The notes beneath the pieces are model-generated. The model did no database searches. It had not been told where the DNA came from and worked only from the letters and a program-made list of their open reading frames with translations. Below, piece after piece: positions 36,786-47,090 of a stretch of 64,000 nt of DNA; position 1 is the stretch's first letter, and every line of letters starts with the position of its first letter. The DNA comes from Stenotrophomonas sp. ZAC14D1_NAIMI4_1. Its GTDB lineage: Bacteria > Pseudomonadota > Gammaproteobacteria > Xanthomonadales > Xanthomonadaceae. Location: positions 2,196,407 through 2,260,406 of the forward strand of contig NZ_CP026001.1 of NCBI RefSeq assembly GCF_003086775.1, read 5' to 3'. Made by a program: the position numbers and the translations under genes.

Positions 36786-37850
36786 ATGATGTACAAGCAG
36801 ATGTTCATGGCCGCGCTGTGCGCGGCAGGCCTGGCCATGGCCGGGTGCAGCAAGCAGGGGGCCGATGCGCAGGGCGCGGCGGCCGGCGGTGGCGACAACG
36901 CGCCGGTGCGGATCAGCGTGGGGTCGTACAACCTCAACAACCTGCCGTTCTTCATTGCCGATTCGAAGGGTTACTTCAAGGACGTCGGCCTGGAAGTGAA
37001 GACCGAGAACTTCGCCCAGGGCGGTTCGAAGGTCCTGCAGGCGCTGGTGGCCAACTCGACCGACGTGGCGGTGGGCTTCTATGACCACACCATCCAGATG
37101 CAGGCCAAGCACAAGGACGTCGTGGGCTTCGTGCTGCTGTCGCGCAATTCCGGCCTGGTGATGGCCGGCCGCGATGATGCGACGTTCGACCCGGCGCGCC
37201 CGGACACGATCAAGGGCCAGAAGGTGGGCATCACGGCACCGGGTTCCTCGTCCGACTTCTTCGTGCGCCACTTCCTGGCCCAGCATGACATCCCGGTGGA
37301 CAGCATCTCGCTGATCGGCGTGGGGTCCGGTGCGGCGGCGGTGGCAGCACTGGAGCAGGGCAAGATCGACCTGCTGGTGAACTATGACCCGGCGGCGACG
37401 CTGATCACCGAGCGCAAGGTCGGGAAGATCATCATCGATGCACGCAGCGACGAGGGCGCACGCCAGGTCTACGGTGGCCTGTATCCGACCTCGGTGATGT
37501 ATGCCAACCGCAGCTTCCTGGAACAGCGCCCGCAGGCGGCCGAGAAGATCGCCCGCGCCGAGCAGATGGCCCTGAAGTTCATCGCCGACAACAGCGCCGA
37601 GGACATCGTCGCCGCACTGCCGGACAGCTACGTCTCCGGCGACCGTGCCACCTACGCCCGTGCCGTGGAGAACGCCCGCGCGATCTTCACCACCGATGGC
37701 CACTTCACCGCGGCCGATCTGGAAACGCCGCTGAAGGTGCTGCGCGAGTTCAACAAGGATGTCGCCAACGCCGACATCGACCTGTCCAGAACCTACACCA
37801 ATGCCTTCGTCGAGCGTGCCCACGCTGCGGCGCCGGCCGCCCAACGTTAA
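36786..37850 (+). CDS. ABC-transporter substrate-binding lipoprotein (SsuA/TauA/NMT1-like)
   Basis: The protein has 354 aa. Two adjacent ATGs (36786 and 36789) lie behind GGGAGGG; the second gives better spacing. A lipoprotein signal ends in AMAG-C (lipobox before Cys 21). The mature part has the NMT1/SsuA pattern: VGSYNLNNLPFFIADSKGYF, GLEVKTENFAQGGSKVLQAL, GITAPGSSSDFFVRHFL. Such proteins bind sulfonates, nitrate, pyrimidines or aromatic acids. It is followed by its ATPase (14 bp) and permease. The substrate is not evident from sequence. Confidence 0.85.
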   Translation: MMYKQMFMAALCAAGLAMAGCSKQGADAQGAAAGGGDNAPVRISVGSYNLNNLPFFIADSKGYFKDVGLEVKTENFAQGGSKVLQALVANSTDVAVGFYDHTIQMQAKHKDVVGFVLLSRNSGLVMAGRDDATFDPARPDTIKGQKVGITAPGSSSDFFVRHFLAQHDIPVDSISLIGVGSGAAAVAALEQGKIDLLVNYDPAATLITERKVGKIIIDARSDEGARQVYGGLYPTSVMYANRSFLEQRPQAAEKIARAEQMALKFIADNSAEDIVAALPDSYVSGDRATYARAVENARAIFTTDGHFTAADLETPLKVLREFNKDVANADIDLSRTYTNAFVERAHAAAPAAQR

Positions 37851-37864
37851 GCGGAGGTAACCCC

Positions 37865-38698
37865 ATGGCCCTCAATGCCACCGTGCGCCAGCTCAACGGC
37901 GCGCCGCAGCTGGAGCCTGCACAGACCATGGTCGCCATCAACAAGGTGACCATGTCCTTCGGCGAATTCACCGCCGTGCGTGATGTCGACATCCAGGTGG
38001 GCGACGGCGAGTTCCTCGCCATCGTCGGCCCCACCGGCTGCGGCAAGAGCACCATCCTCAATTCCGTGGCGGGGCTGCTGAAGCCGTCGTCAGGCGAAGT
38101 GGCCATCGATGGCCGCGCGGTCAGCGGCGTGCAGGAGTCGGTCGGCTACCTGTTCCAGCAGGATGCGCTGCTGCCGTGGAAAACCGCCTACCAGAACGTC
38201 GAGCTGGGCCTGCGCTTCCGTGGCGTGCCCGAGGCCGAGCGCAAGGCCAAGGCCAATGCGTGGCTGGCCAAGGTCGGCCTGGCCGGCTTCGAGCACCGCT
38301 ATCCGCACCAGCTGTCCGGTGGCCAGCGCAAGCGCGTGCAGATGGCGCAGGCGCTGATCGTCGAGCCGAAGGTGATCCTGATGGACGAGCCGTTCTCGGC
38401 GCTGGACATCCACACCCGCCACCTGATGCAGAACGAGCTGCTGCGACTGTGGCAGGAGGATCGCCGCTCGGTGATCCTGATCACCCACGATCTGGAAGAA
38501 GCCATCGCCCTGGGCGACCGCGTGGTGGTGTTGTCTTCCGGCCCGGCCAGCCGCGTCGTGCGCAGCTTCGACGTGGGCCTGGAACGGCCGCGCAATGTTG
38601 CCGAGATCAAGCTGGACGAACGTTTCACCGACCTGTACCGCGACATCTGGGCCTGCCTGCGCGGCGAAGTGGAGAAGAGCTATGCACGCCAAGACTGA
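37865..38698 (+). CDS. ABC-transporter ATP-binding protein (SsuB/TauB-like)
   Basis: The protein has 277 aa. It shows Walker A GPTGCGKSTI, the signature LSGGQRKRVQMAQALI, Walker B VILMDEPFSALD and the switch His in LITHDLEEA. It powers uptake together with the lipoprotein upstream and the permease downstream, overlapping the permease gene by 17 bp. Confidence 0.92.
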   Translation: MALNATVRQLNGAPQLEPAQTMVAINKVTMSFGEFTAVRDVDIQVGDGEFLAIVGPTGCGKSTILNSVAGLLKPSSGEVAIDGRAVSGVQESVGYLFQQDALLPWKTAYQNVELGLRFRGVPEAERKAKANAWLAKVGLAGFEHRYPHQLSGGQRKRVQMAQALIVEPKVILMDEPFSALDIHTRHLMQNELLRLWQEDRRSVILITHDLEEAIALGDRVVVLSSGPASRVVRSFDVGLERPRNVAEIKLDERFTDLYRDIWACLRGEVEKSYARQD

Positions 38699-39458
38699 CA
38701 AGATCATCCAGCTGGCCCTGGTCATCGCCGTGTTCGGTGGCTGGGAAGGCGGCATCGCGCTGGGCGTGATCGATCCGTTCTTTTTCCCCTCGCCGACGGC
38801 GATCGTGCAGCAGGCGTGGACCTGGCTGTCCGATACTTCCTTCTACCAGCACGTCTACATCACCCTCACCGAAACCGCGCTGGGCTACCTGATCGGTACC
38901 GGCCTGGGTGTGGCCGGTGGCGTCTGGCTCGGCCTGAGCCGCCGCTCGGCTCGCATCCTGGATCCTTTCATCAAGGGCTTCAATGCGATCCCGCGCGTGG
39001 TGCTGGCGCCGATCTTCGTGCTCTGGCTGGGCCTGGGCCTGTGGTCGAAGGTGGCCCTGGCGGTGACCCTGGTGTTCTTCACCACCTTCTTCAACGCCAT
39101 GCAGGGCGTGCGTGAAGTGAACCCGGTGGTGCTGGCCAATGCGCGCATCCTCGGTGCGGGCCGCAGCGACCTGCTGCGCCACGTCTACTTCCCCGCGGCT
39201 GCCAGCTGGATCCTGTCTTCGCTGCGGACCTCGGTCGGCTTCGCCGTGGTCGGCGCCATCATCGGTGAGTACCTGGGCGCTTCGGCAGGCCTGGGCTACC
39301 TGATCGCGCAGGCCGAAGGCAACTTCAATGCCGTGGGTGTGTTTGCCGGCATCATCATCCTGGCCGCCTTCGTGCTGGTCATCGATGCCCTGCTCGACGT
39401 GGTCGAGAACAAGCTGATCACCTGGCGTCCCAACGCCCAGGCACAGGCCACCAGCTGA
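38682..39458 (+). CDS. ABC-transporter permease (SsuC/TauC-like)
   Basis: The protein has 258 aa and six membrane segments. The ATG at 38682 lies inside the end of the ATPase gene; a longer upstream frame is an artefact. The cytoplasmic EAA loop that contacts the ATPase is VLANARILGAGRSDLLRHVY. It completes the importer encoded by 36786-39458, whose outer-membrane partner is probably the porin that follows. Confidence 0.9.
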   Translation: MHAKTDKIIQLALVIAVFGGWEGGIALGVIDPFFFPSPTAIVQQAWTWLSDTSFYQHVYITLTETALGYLIGTGLGVAGGVWLGLSRRSARILDPFIKGFNAIPRVVLAPIFVLWLGLGLWSKVALAVTLVFFTTFFNAMQGVREVNPVVLANARILGAGRSDLLRHVYFPAAASWILSSLRTSVGFAVVGAIIGEYLGASAGLGYLIAQAEGNFNAVGVFAGIIILAAFVLVIDALLDVVENKLITWRPNAQAQATS

Positions 39459-39592
39459 CCGCGCCGCGCTGAGCCCGCATGCCGTGCCGCCGGGCTGATC
39501 CGGCGGCGCGCGCTGCCTCCCCCGATCTTCCCCCGCACCACCGCAACAGGCCAGCGCCAGGCCAGGGGGCCGGCTGGCCGGAGAGAGAACCC

Positions 39593-41029
39593 ATGAACAC
39601 GCACACCGTGCTGCCCCGCGCAGCGCTGTCGGTCGCGCTCGGCCTGCTGTTGGCCAGCGGCCATGCCGGGGCACAATCCGCCCCGGCCCCGTTGAGCCAG
39701 GCCGAACTGTCGGCGCTGGTGCAGCAGCAGGCACTGCAGATCCAGCAGCTTGAAGCCCGTCTGCGTGCGGTTGAAGGCGGGCAGGGCGGCGCTGCCGCCG
39801 CCGTGGCGACACCGGGACCGGCACCGGCCCCAGCGCTGGAAACGCGCGTGGCCGCGCTGGAGTCAAGCCAGTCCAAGGCACCGAAGGTGTCCTGGGCGAA
39901 GGGGGCGCCGGAATTCAGCAGTGCCGACGGCAAGGTGGCGTTCCGCCCGCGCGGCCGCCTGTTCGTCGATGGCTCCAGTACCGATGGCTCGTCGGTGGCC
40001 GACCGCAACATTTCCGGCACCGAGATCCGCTCGGTGCGCCTGGGCGCCGAGGGCCGCTACGGCATCCTGGGCTGGGCGGTGGAGGGTGACTTCGCCGACA
40101 ACGCGGTCGCCTGGAAATCGGTCTATGCGACCGTGGACCACACCCTGTTCGGCCTGCCGGCCGACCTGACCGTGGGCAATCGGCTGAACGACCGTGGCAT
40201 CGACGGCTCCAGCAGCACCTCCAACACGCCGTTCCCGGACCGCAACGTGGTCGGCACGCTGATGCTGCCGCAGCGTGGCCTGTTCGGCGTGGGCCTGACC
40301 GAGCGCGTGTACGGCAAGGGCTGGCACGCCAGCCTGTCGGTGGCAGGCAACGATCTGAACAACGCCGGCAACGACAACGACAGCCAGACCTGGGCCACGC
40401 GCGTGCACTGGAATCCGGTGGCCAGCAAGGCCGCCACCGTGCACCTGGGGGCCTGGGCCTTCCACGAGGAGATCGCCGCCGGTGCCAGCGGGGTGCTGCG
40501 CAGCTCGGCCATCGCCGGGCACTTCAACGATCTGGTGAAGATCGCCCCGGGCACCCTGGTGGGGGCCGAGCGCAGCACGGCCTATGGCCTGGAAGCGGCT
40601 GGGTTCTTCGGCCCGGCATGGGCCACCGGCGAATGGGGTACGCGCAACCTGCGCGGCGTCGACGCCAGCGGCCGTTACGACCTGGACCACCAGGCCTGGG
40701 CGGTGTCGGCGGGCTGGTTCCTGGCGGGCGCACTTCCGGCGTACTCGGGCAAGGCCGGCACCTGGGGCAAGGTGAAGGTGGCCGACCCGGTAACCGATGG
40801 CGGCGCTGGGGCCTGGGAACTGAAGGCGCGCTATGAGGACGTGGACTACGCCGAGCTGCCCACCGGCGGCACCGGCCACGCGTGGACGCTGGGAACGAAC
40901 TGGTACCTGAACGACTACAGCCGGGTGATGTTCGAGGCGATCCGCTGGCAGACCTACAACCGCAGCGGCAGCGGGCAGGGCAGGGACGAGGGCACGACCT
41001 TCAATACCCGCCTGCAGGTGGTCTTCTAA
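39593..41029 (+). CDS. OprO/OprP-type outer-membrane porin
   Basis: The protein has 478 aa with a signal peptide (cut after GHAGA). A predicted coiled coil follows (LSALVQQQALQIQQLEARLR), typical of phosphate-selective porin O/P trimers, then a beta-barrel rich in alternating strands and ending in Phe (LQVVF). GAGAGAG-like purines precede the ATG. Following the ABC importer genes, it probably lets the same anionic substrate across the outer membrane. Pyrophosphate or phosphate uptake is the alternative. Confidence 0.85.
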   Translation: MNTHTVLPRAALSVALGLLLASGHAGAQSAPAPLSQAELSALVQQQALQIQQLEARLRAVEGGQGGAAAAVATPGPAPAPALETRVAALESSQSKAPKVSWAKGAPEFSSADGKVAFRPRGRLFVDGSSTDGSSVADRNISGTEIRSVRLGAEGRYGILGWAVEGDFADNAVAWKSVYATVDHTLFGLPADLTVGNRLNDRGIDGSSSTSNTPFPDRNVVGTLMLPQRGLFGVGLTERVYGKGWHASLSVAGNDLNNAGNDNDSQTWATRVHWNPVASKAATVHLGAWAFHEEIAAGASGVLRSSAIAGHFNDLVKIAPGTLVGAERSTAYGLEAAGFFGPAWATGEWGTRNLRGVDASGRYDLDHQAWAVSAGWFLAGALPAYSGKAGTWGKVKVADPVTDGGAGAWELKARYEDVDYAELPTGGTGHAWTLGTNWYLNDYSRVMFEAIRWQTYNRSGSGQGRDEGTTFNTRLQVVF

Positions 41030-41052
41030 GTACGCGGGTGGCGGTATGGCCC

Positions 41053-41083
41053 CTTCGGTATGTATAATTCGTGCATACCGAAG
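41053..41083 (+). promoter_or_regulatory. Promoter/operator of the AbrB-VapC module
   Basis: CTTCGGTATG (41053-41062) and CATACCGAAG (41074-41083) form a perfect 10-bp inverted repeat whose 11-bp spacer contains TATAAT (41063-41068). Binding by the antitoxin here would directly cover the -10 box. Confidence 0.8.
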
Positions 41084-41094
41084 AGGGCCTACCC

Positions 41095-41319
41095 ATGGAA
41101 GCCACCGTTGCAGAGCGCGGACAGATCACCCTGCCCAAGGCAGTGCGTGACGCGCTGGGCCTGACCAAGGGCACCCAGCTGAAGGTCGAGCTGGACGGCA
41201 GCCGGATCATTCTGCGCAAGAGTGTTGACGATGCCATTTCACGGGCGCGCGGCAAGTTCGCGCTTGATGGCTTCGATTCGGCCGAGGCCGCCGTGCGCGC
41301 CGTGCGCGACGAGGAATAA
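41095..41319 (+). CDS. AbrB/MazE-type antitoxin (VapB-like)
   Basis: The protein has 74 aa from ATG 41095. The SpoVT/AbrB swapped-hairpin domain is clear: ATVAERGQITLPKAVRDALG, then LKVELDGSRIILRK. The C-terminal tail is acidic and would bind the toxin. An upstream ATG at 41071 lies inside the operator and is unlikely. It is followed three bases later by the PIN-domain gene. Confidence 0.88.
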   Translation: MEATVAERGQITLPKAVRDALGLTKGTQLKVELDGSRIILRKSVDDAISRARGKFALDGFDSAEAAVRAVRDEE

Positions 41320-41322
41320 GCC

Positions 41323-41724
41323 GTGATGATCGCCGTCGATTCCCCGGTGCTGGTTGAACTGCTGAGCAACGGCCCGCAGGCCGATGCAGTGGAGGCCTGC
41401 CTGCGGCAGAGCCTGGTCGGCGGCCGCGTGGTGGTCTGCGGCGCGACCCTGGCTGAAGTCTGCGCCTCGCTGCGCGGCGGCGCCGAGGTGCTTGAAGCGC
41501 TGGAAGAGATGGGCGTGCACTTCAATGCGCTGGAGGCCAAGTCGGCCCTGCGCGCCGGCGAGATGCACCGCCGCCACCGCCAGCGCAGCGGCAGCCGCCG
41601 CAGCCTGGACGATTTCATGGTCGGCGCCCACGCACTGCTGCAGTGCGATGGCCTGATCACCTGGAACGACACGTTTTACCGCGACTACTTCAAGGGCCTG
41701 AAGCTGATCGTGCCGCAAGCCTGA
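41323..41724 (+). CDS. PIN-domain toxin (VapC-like ribonuclease)
   Basis: The protein has 133 aa; GTG 41323 or ATG 41326 starts it. PIN-domain acidic residues are visible in [21 protein letters not shown] and [15 protein letters not shown], and in [12 protein letters not shown]. VapC toxins cleave tRNA or rRNA with Mg2+. It forms an operon with the AbrB-type antitoxin. The module sits between the porin gene and acnB and looks like an insertion. Confidence 0.88.
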   Translation: MMIAVDSPVLVELLSNGPQADAVEACLRQSLVGGRVVVCGATLAEVCASLRGGAEVLEALEEMGVHFNALEAKSALRAGEMHRRHRQRSGSRRSLDDFMVGAHALLQCDGLITWNDTFYRDYFKGLKLIVPQA

Positions 41725-41768
41725 GCCCACTTTTGTTTTTTCAACCTACGCATTACCCGGGAGTTGTC

Positions 41769-44360
41769 ATGTTGGAAGCCTACCGCCACCACGTCGCCGA
41801 GCGCGCTGCGCTTGGCATCCCGCCGCTGCCGCTGAGCGCGCAGCAGACGGCCGATGTCATCGAACTGCTGAAGAACCCGCCGCAGGGCGAGGCCGAGTTC
41901 CTGCTCGACCTGCTGACCCACCGCGTGCCGGCCGGCGTCGACGATGCTGCCAAAGTCAAAGCCTCGTACCTGGCGGCCATCGCCCTGGGCAGCGAGCAGA
42001 ACCCGCTGATCAGCCGCGAGCGCGCCACCGAACTGCTGGGCACCATGCTCGGCGGTTACAACGTCGCCCCGCTGGTGCAGCTGCTGGACGATGCGGCCAT
42101 CGGCACCATCGCCGCTGCGGGCCTGAAGAAGACCCTGCTGGTCTTCGACGCCTTCCATGACGTGCAGGAAAAGGCCAAGGCCGGCAACGCCAACGCCCAG
42201 TCCGTGCTGCAGAGCTGGGCCGATGCCGAGTGGTTCACCAGCAACCCGGAAGTGCCGCAGAGCCTGACCGTCACCGTGTTCAAGGTGCCGGGCGAAACCA
42301 ACACCGACGACCTGTCGCCGGCCCCGGACGCCACCACCCGCCCTGACATTCCGATGCACGCCCTGGCGATGCTGAAGAACAAGCGCGACGATGCGGCGTT
42401 CACCCCGGAAGAAGACGGCAAGCGCGGTCCGATCCAGCAGATCCTCGACCTCAAGGACAAGGGCCACCTGGTTGCCTACGTGGGCGACGTGGTCGGTACC
42501 GGTTCCTCGCGCAAGTCGGCCACCAACAGCGTGCTGTGGTGGACCGGCGATGACATTCCGTTCATCCCGAACAAGCGCGCCGGTGGCGTCTGCCTGGGCG
42601 GCAAGATCGCCCCGATCTTCTACAACACCATGGAAGATGCCGGCGCCCTGCCGATCGAGCTGGACGTTTCGCAGATGGAGCACGGCGACGTGGTCGAGCT
42701 GCGTCCGTACGACGGCAAGGCACTGAAGAACGGCGAAGTGATCGCCGAGTTCGAAGTGAAGAGCGACGTGCTGTTCGACGAAGTGCGCGCCGGTGGCCGC
42801 ATTCCGCTGATCATCGGCCGCGGCCTGACCGGCAAGGCGCGTGAAGCGCTGGGCCTGGCCCCGACCGACCTGTTCCGCCTGCCGGTGCAGCCGGCCGACA
42901 ACGGCAAGGGCTTCTCGCTGGCACAGAAGATGGTGGGCCGCGCCTGTGGCCTGGCAGAAGGCCAGGGCATGCGCCCGGGCACCTACTGCGAACCGAAGAT
43001 GACCTCGGTCGGCTCGCAGGACACCACCGGCCCGATGACCCGTGACGAGCTGAAGGACCTGGCCTGCCTGGGCTTCTCGGCCGACCTGGTGATGCAGTCG
43101 TTCTGCCACACCGCCGCGTACCCGAAGCCGGTGGACGTGAAGACCCACCACACCCTGCCGGAGTTCATCTCCACCCGTGGCGGCGTCTCGCTGCGCCCGG
43201 GCGACGGCGTGATCCACAGCTGGCTCAACCGCATGCTGCTGCCGGACACCGTCGGCACCGGTGGTGACTCGCACACCCGTTTCCCGGTGGGCATTTCGTT
43301 CCCGGCCGGTTCGGGCCTGGTCGCCTTCGCTGCGGCCACCGGCGTCATGCCGCTGGACATGCCGGAATCGGTGCTGGTGCGCTTCAAGGGCCAGATGCAG
43401 CCGGGCGTCACCCTGCGTGACCTGGTCAACGCCATTCCGCTGTACGCCATCAAGTCGGGCCTGCTGACCGTGGCCAAGGCTGGCAAGAAGAACATCTTCT
43501 CCGGCCGCATCCTGGAAATCGAAGGCCTGCCGGAGCTGAAGGTCGAACAGGCGTTCGAACTGTCCGACGCCTCGGCCGAGCGTTCGGCGGCCGGTTGCTC
43601 GGTGCGCCTGAACAAGGAACCGATCATCGAGTACCTGACCAGCAACATCACCCTGCTGAAGTGGATGATTGCCGAGGGTTACCAGGATCCGCGTTCGCTG
43701 CAGCGCCGTATCGAGAAGATGGAAGCGTGGCTGGCCAACCCGGAGCTGCTGGAGCCGGATGCCGACGCCGAATACGCCGCCGTCATCGAGATCGACCTGG
43801 CCGACATCCACGAGCCGATCGTGGCCTGCCCGAACGACCCGGACGACGTCAAGACGCTGTCCGAAGTGGCTGGCGCCAAGATCGACGAAGTGTTCATCGG
43901 TTCGTGCATGACCAACATCGGTCACTTCCGTGCCGCTGCCAAGCTGCTGGAAGGCAAGCGTGACCTGCCGACCCGCCTGTGGGTGGCCCCGCCGACCAAG
44001 ATGGACGCCTCGGAGCTGACCAAGGAAGGCGTGTACGGCACCTTCGGCGCCACCGGTGCACGCATGGAAATGCCGGGCTGCTCGCTGTGCATGGGCAACC
44101 AGGCGCAGATCCGCGAAGGCTCCACCGCGATGTCGACCTCGACCCGCAACTTCCCGAACCGCCTGGGCCGCAACACCAACGTGTACCTGGGTTCGGCCGA
44201 ACTGGCCGCGATCTGCTCGCGTCTGGGCCGCATCCCGACCAAGGAAGAGTACATGGCCGATGTGGGCGTGATTGCCGCCAGCGGCGCGGAGATCTACCGC
44301 TACATGAACTTCGACCAGATCGAGGAATACCAGGACGTGGCCAAGACGGTCGCTGCCTGA
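41769..44360 (+). CDS. acnB: Aconitate hydratase B
   Basis: The protein has 863 aa, the normal AcnB length, with the HEAT-like N-terminal domain, a swivel domain at the N-terminal side (unlike AcnA) and the 4Fe-4S ligands in [14 protein letters not shown] and [15 protein letters not shown] lies six bases before the ATG. It is the main TCA-cycle aconitase. A GTAG unit and a strong intrinsic terminator follow. Confidence 0.97.
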   Translation: MLEAYRHHVAERAALGIPPLPLSAQQTADVIELLKNPPQGEAEFLLDLLTHRVPAGVDDAAKVKASYLAAIALGSEQNPLISRERATELLGTMLGGYNVAPLVQLLDDAAIGTIAAAGLKKTLLVFDAFHDVQEKAKAGNANAQSVLQSWADAEWFTSNPEVPQSLTVTVFKVPGETNTDDLSPAPDATTRPDIPMHALAMLKNKRDDAAFTPEEDGKRGPIQQILDLKDKGHLVAYVGDVVGTGSSRKSATNSVLWWTGDDIPFIPNKRAGGVCLGGKIAPIFYNTMEDAGALPIELDVSQMEHGDVVELRPYDGKALKNGEVIAEFEVKSDVLFDEVRAGGRIPLIIGRGLTGKAREALGLAPTDLFRLPVQPADNGKGFSLAQKMVGRACGLAEGQGMRPGTYCEPKMTSVGSQDTTGPMTRDELKDLACLGFSADLVMQSFCHTAAYPKPVDVKTHHTLPEFISTRGGVSLRPGDGVIHSWLNRMLLPDTVGTGGDSHTRFPVGISFPAGSGLVAFAAATGVMPLDMPESVLVRFKGQMQPGVTLRDLVNAIPLYAIKSGLLTVAKAGKKNIFSGRILEIEGLPELKVEQAFELSDASAERSAAGCSVRLNKEPIIEYLTSNITLLKWMIAEGYQDPRSLQRRIEKMEAWLANPELLEPDADAEYAAVIEIDLADIHEPIVACPNDPDDVKTLSEVAGAKIDEVFIGSCMTNIGHFRAAAKLLEGKRDLPTRLWVAPPTKMDASELTKEGVYGTFGATGARMEMPGCSLCMGNQAQIREGSTAMSTSTRNFPNRLGRNTNVYLGSAELAAICSRLGRIPTKEEYMADVGVIAASGAEIYRYMNFDQIEEYQDVAKTVAA

Positions 44361-44362
44361 GG

Positions 44363-44385
44363 GTAGTGCCGGCCGCTGGCCGGCA
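44363..44385 (+). repeat. Single SMAG (GTAG) unit
   Basis: GTAGTGCCGGCCGCTGGCCG plus GCA, between the acnB stop and its terminator. Confidence 0.75.
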
Positions 44386-44401
44386 TCCCGTTGAAGCGAA
44401 G

Positions 44402-44430
44402 AACCCCCGGTGAAAGCCGGGGGTTTTTTT
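44402..44430 (+). terminator. Intrinsic terminator of acnB
   Basis: AACCCCCGG (44402-44410) pairs with CCGGGGGTT (44417-44425), and a seven-base T-run follows. Confidence 0.9.
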
Positions 44431-44477
44431 ATGTGCGATGCTCGCGACCAGACCCGTGAGTGATTGAACTCTGCAGA

Positions 44478-45038
44478 ATGAACAGGCTCGTGTTTTTCAT
44501 CATTGCCGGTGCTGCCTTGTCGTGCGTTGCTTCTGCCGCGTGCGCACGGGAACCTGGCGTCGATTACATCTCCAAGGCGTTTGCCGACGGTGGCTACCGC
44601 CCGCATGCGTATCTCGAGGCGGATGTGATCAAGCGATATGGGAAGGGTGCCGAGACGGTCGATCAGATCGGCTTGGTACGACGTGTCTACCGTGACGCCG
44701 CGTCTGCACGTGAGGTGGTCATCACCTCGAACCCCGATGTCGCGCCGGAATTCCGCACGGTGGATGAGATCCGTGTTTCTTCGCTGTCGCCAGGGGAAGG
44801 GAATGCCGGAACAGTAGAGGGACTGGGAGCCATTGCCTTGAACGGCGTACGGATTGGTGGCCCGGCCGCAGCGGTGCAGAAGATCGCCAGTCAGGCGGCG
44901 GCCAAAGAAAGCGTGCAGGACCGTCTGGGTGGCGTGGTCGTTGACCGGACCTGCATCTTCCTGGAGGGAGGCTCGAGCAACTGCTACTTCCTGCGCGAGG
45001 GGAAAGTCGTGGCCCTGGCGGTGGGCTTCGGCCCGTAG
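44478..45038 (+). CDS. Hypothetical exported protein
   Basis: The protein has 186 aa from ATG 44478, which opens directly into a signal peptide (MNRLVFFIIAGAALSCVASA, cut near ACA). A GTG at 44460 is an alternative start. The mature part (REPGVDYISKAFADGGYRPH, then YFLREGKVVALAVGF at the end) matches no family I recognise. Two Cys near the end could form a disulfide. AT-richer codon use than in neighbours suggests an accessory gene. Confidence 0.6.
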   Translation: MNRLVFFIIAGAALSCVASAACAREPGVDYISKAFADGGYRPHAYLEADVIKRYGKGAETVDQIGLVRRVYRDAASAREVVITSNPDVAPEFRTVDEIRVSSLSPGEGNAGTVEGLGAIALNGVRIGGPAAAVQKIASQAAAKESVQDRLGGVVVDRTCIFLEGGSSNCYFLREGKVVALAVGFGP

Positions 45039-45069
45039 TGTTGATCGCAGTGGCCGGTAGTCACCAGCG

Positions 45070-46317
45070 TCAGCGATAGCGGAAGGGCCAGGCGTCCGGT
45101 CCGTCGTTGCTGCGCTCGGCGCAGACCTCGCGGAAGGTCTGCAGGAAGGCCTGCTGCGGTCGCGTCGGGTGCCAGTCGGCGCGGGTGGTCAGGCCGATGC
45201 GGCGGCGCAGGGCGCGGCCGGCCAGGCCCAGTTCGGCCAGCAGGCCGGCCTGGCGTTCGATCAGGAACTGGTCGCGTGACATCAGGGTCAGCCAGTCATC
45301 CTCCAGCAGCAGGCCGCGGGTGATCACCAGCGAGCCGCATTCGATGCGCAGCACCGGTGGCTCGTGGCCGTTGTCGCGGAACATCCGCTCCCAGCGTGCA
45401 CGCACCGGCGCACCGGTGGCCGGGATCACCCACGGATAGTCCAGCAGTTGTTCGAAACGCCACGGCAGCTGCGCGGCGAGGGGATGGTCCGCGCGGCCGA
45501 CGATGACCGGATCATCGTCGAACAAGCCTTCCTGCACCACGTCGGGCACCGCGCTGAGGTCGCGCATGGCGCCAACCAGCAGGTCCAGGCTGCCTTCGCG
45601 CAGGTCGGACAGCAGCTCGGAAAACGGGCCTTCCACCACGTTCACCGTGGCGCCTGGCCAGGCGCGTGCGAACCGGGCCAGTGCCTGCGGCAGCAGCAAT
45701 GCGCGCGCCAGCGGCATCACCCCGATGGCCAGGCGGCCGCCGTGCTGGTCGCGGGTGGCGGCCAGTTCGTCCAGGCCGGTGGCCAGCTCGGAAAGCGCCA
45801 GGCGGACCCAGCGCAGCAGGCGGGTGGCGGCGGGCGTGGCCAGCAGGGCCTTGCCACGCCGCTGCAGCAGCGGCACTTCGATCACCGCTTCCAGTTCGCG
45901 CACCGCGCGGTGCATGGCCGGCTGCGAAACCCCGGCGCGCGCTGCCGCGAGCGTGAAGCTGCCCGCGCTGTCCACCGCGTTGAGGGCGCGCAGCTGGCTG
46001 AGTGTCAGCCGCCGTTCGATGGTTGCCAGTGAAGGCAGGCGCGCCGCACGCCGGGCCGCGCGTACGCCACGGGCGAGGTAGGCGAGGGCGCGTTCGATGC
46101 GCGGTGCGAGCAGGCGCGTCGCTTCGGTGGCGACCATGCCGCCTGGCTGGCGGTCGAACAGCGGCGCATCGAGCTGACGCTCCAGCCGTGCGATGGCCTG
46201 AGTGAGTGCGGGCTGGGACAGGTTGAGATGCGGTGCGGCCGCGCTGATGCCGCCGTGCGCGTGCACCGCCACCATCGCGTGCAGGTGTTTCAGGTTCAGC
46301 TCGGGCAGTCCATTCAT
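45070..46317 (-). CDS. LysR-type regulator with two N-terminal HTH domains
   Basis: The protein has 415 aa, about 100 more than a usual LysR regulator. A first HTH lies at about residues 6-65 ([40 protein letters not shown]) and a second at about 105-165 ([40 protein letters not shown]). The substrate-binding domain follows. It is divergent from ligK by 101 bp and probably controls the lig/gal operon in response to a pathway acid; that link is inferred from position. Confidence 0.85.
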   Translation of the reverse strand: MNGLPELNLKHLHAMVAVHAHGGISAAAPHLNLSQPALTQAIARLERQLDAPLFDRQPGGMVATEATRLLAPRIERALAYLARGVRAARRAARLPSLATIERRLTLSQLRALNAVDSAGSFTLAAARAGVSQPAMHRAVRELEAVIEVPLLQRRGKALLATPAATRLLRWVRLALSELATGLDELAATRDQHGGRLAIGVMPLARALLLPQALARFARAWPGATVNVVEGPFSELLSDLREGSLDLLVGAMRDLSAVPDVVQEGLFDDDPVIVGRADHPLAAQLPWRFEQLLDYPWVIPATGAPVRARWERMFRDNGHEPPVLRIECGSLVITRGLLLEDDWLTLMSRDQFLIERQAGLLAELGLAGRALRRRIGLTTRADWHPTRPQQAFLQTFREVCAERSNDGPDAWPFRYR

Positions 46318-46418
46318 GGCACAACTATAACCAGATTGAATGGGTGGGACGAAAAACGATCTTGAGGGGTCTGCACGGGGCGGAACAGACTGCGCCATCG
46401 CCAACGAAGGATGGATGG

Positions 46419-47090
46419 ATGTCCCGCGTCATCACCCGCATCGAACGCGCCGAACCGGCGCTGATCCAGTCACTGGCCGAGGCCGGCGTGGCCACCGCGC
46501 ATGAGGCACAGGGGCGCAGCGGCCTGCTGCACCCGCGGCTGCGCCCGATCTACAGCGGTGTGCGCATCGCAGGCAGTGCGGTCACTGTGTCAGTGCCGCC
46601 GGGCGACAACTGGATGATGCACGTGGCCATCGAGCAGCTCGGCCAGGGCGACATCCTGGTGGTGGCGCCGACCAGCGACTGCACCGACGGCTACTTCGGC
46701 GACCTGCTGGCGACCTCGGCGCAGGCCCGTGGCTGCCGCGGCCTGGTCATTGATGCGGGCGTGCGCGATGTGCGCGAGCTGACCGCAATGGGCTTCCCGG
46801 TGTGGAGCCGTGCGGTGCACGCGCAGGGCACGGTGAAGGAAACCCTGGGCTCGGTGAACGTGCCGCTGGTCTGCGGAGGCGCTTTGGTGAATGCGGGTGA
46901 CGTGGTGATCGCCGACGATGACGGCGTCTGCATCGTGCCACGCGCCGATGCGGCACGGGTGGCCGCAGAAGCGCAGGCACGCGAGGCACGCGAGGCTGAC
47001 AAGCGCGAGCGCCTGGCCCGTGGCGAGCTCGGCCTGGACCTCTACGCCATGCGCGAGCGCCTTGCCGCCAAGGGCCTGCGCTATGAGTAA
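46419..47090 (+). CDS. ligK: 4-carboxy-4-hydroxy-2-oxoadipate aldolase / oxaloacetate decarboxylase
   Basis: The protein has 223 aa with the RraA-like fold of LigK/GalC aldolases. The metal- and pyruvate-binding segment is [20 protein letters not shown] followed by GVRDVREL; the conserved Arg and Asp are in VRD. AAGGA precedes the chosen ATG. It splits 4-carboxy-4-hydroxy-2-oxoadipate into pyruvate and oxaloacetate, and also decarboxylates oxaloacetate. Its stop overlaps the start of galD by 8 bp (ATGAGTAA). Confidence 0.88.
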   Translation: MSRVITRIERAEPALIQSLAEAGVATAHEAQGRSGLLHPRLRPIYSGVRIAGSAVTVSVPPGDNWMMHVAIEQLGQGDILVVAPTSDCTDGYFGDLLATSAQARGCRGLVIDAGVRDVRELTAMGFPVWSRAVHAQGTVKETLGSVNVPLVCGGALVNAGDVVIADDDGVCIVPRADAARVAAEAQAREAREADKRERLARGELGLDLYAMRERLAAKGLRYE

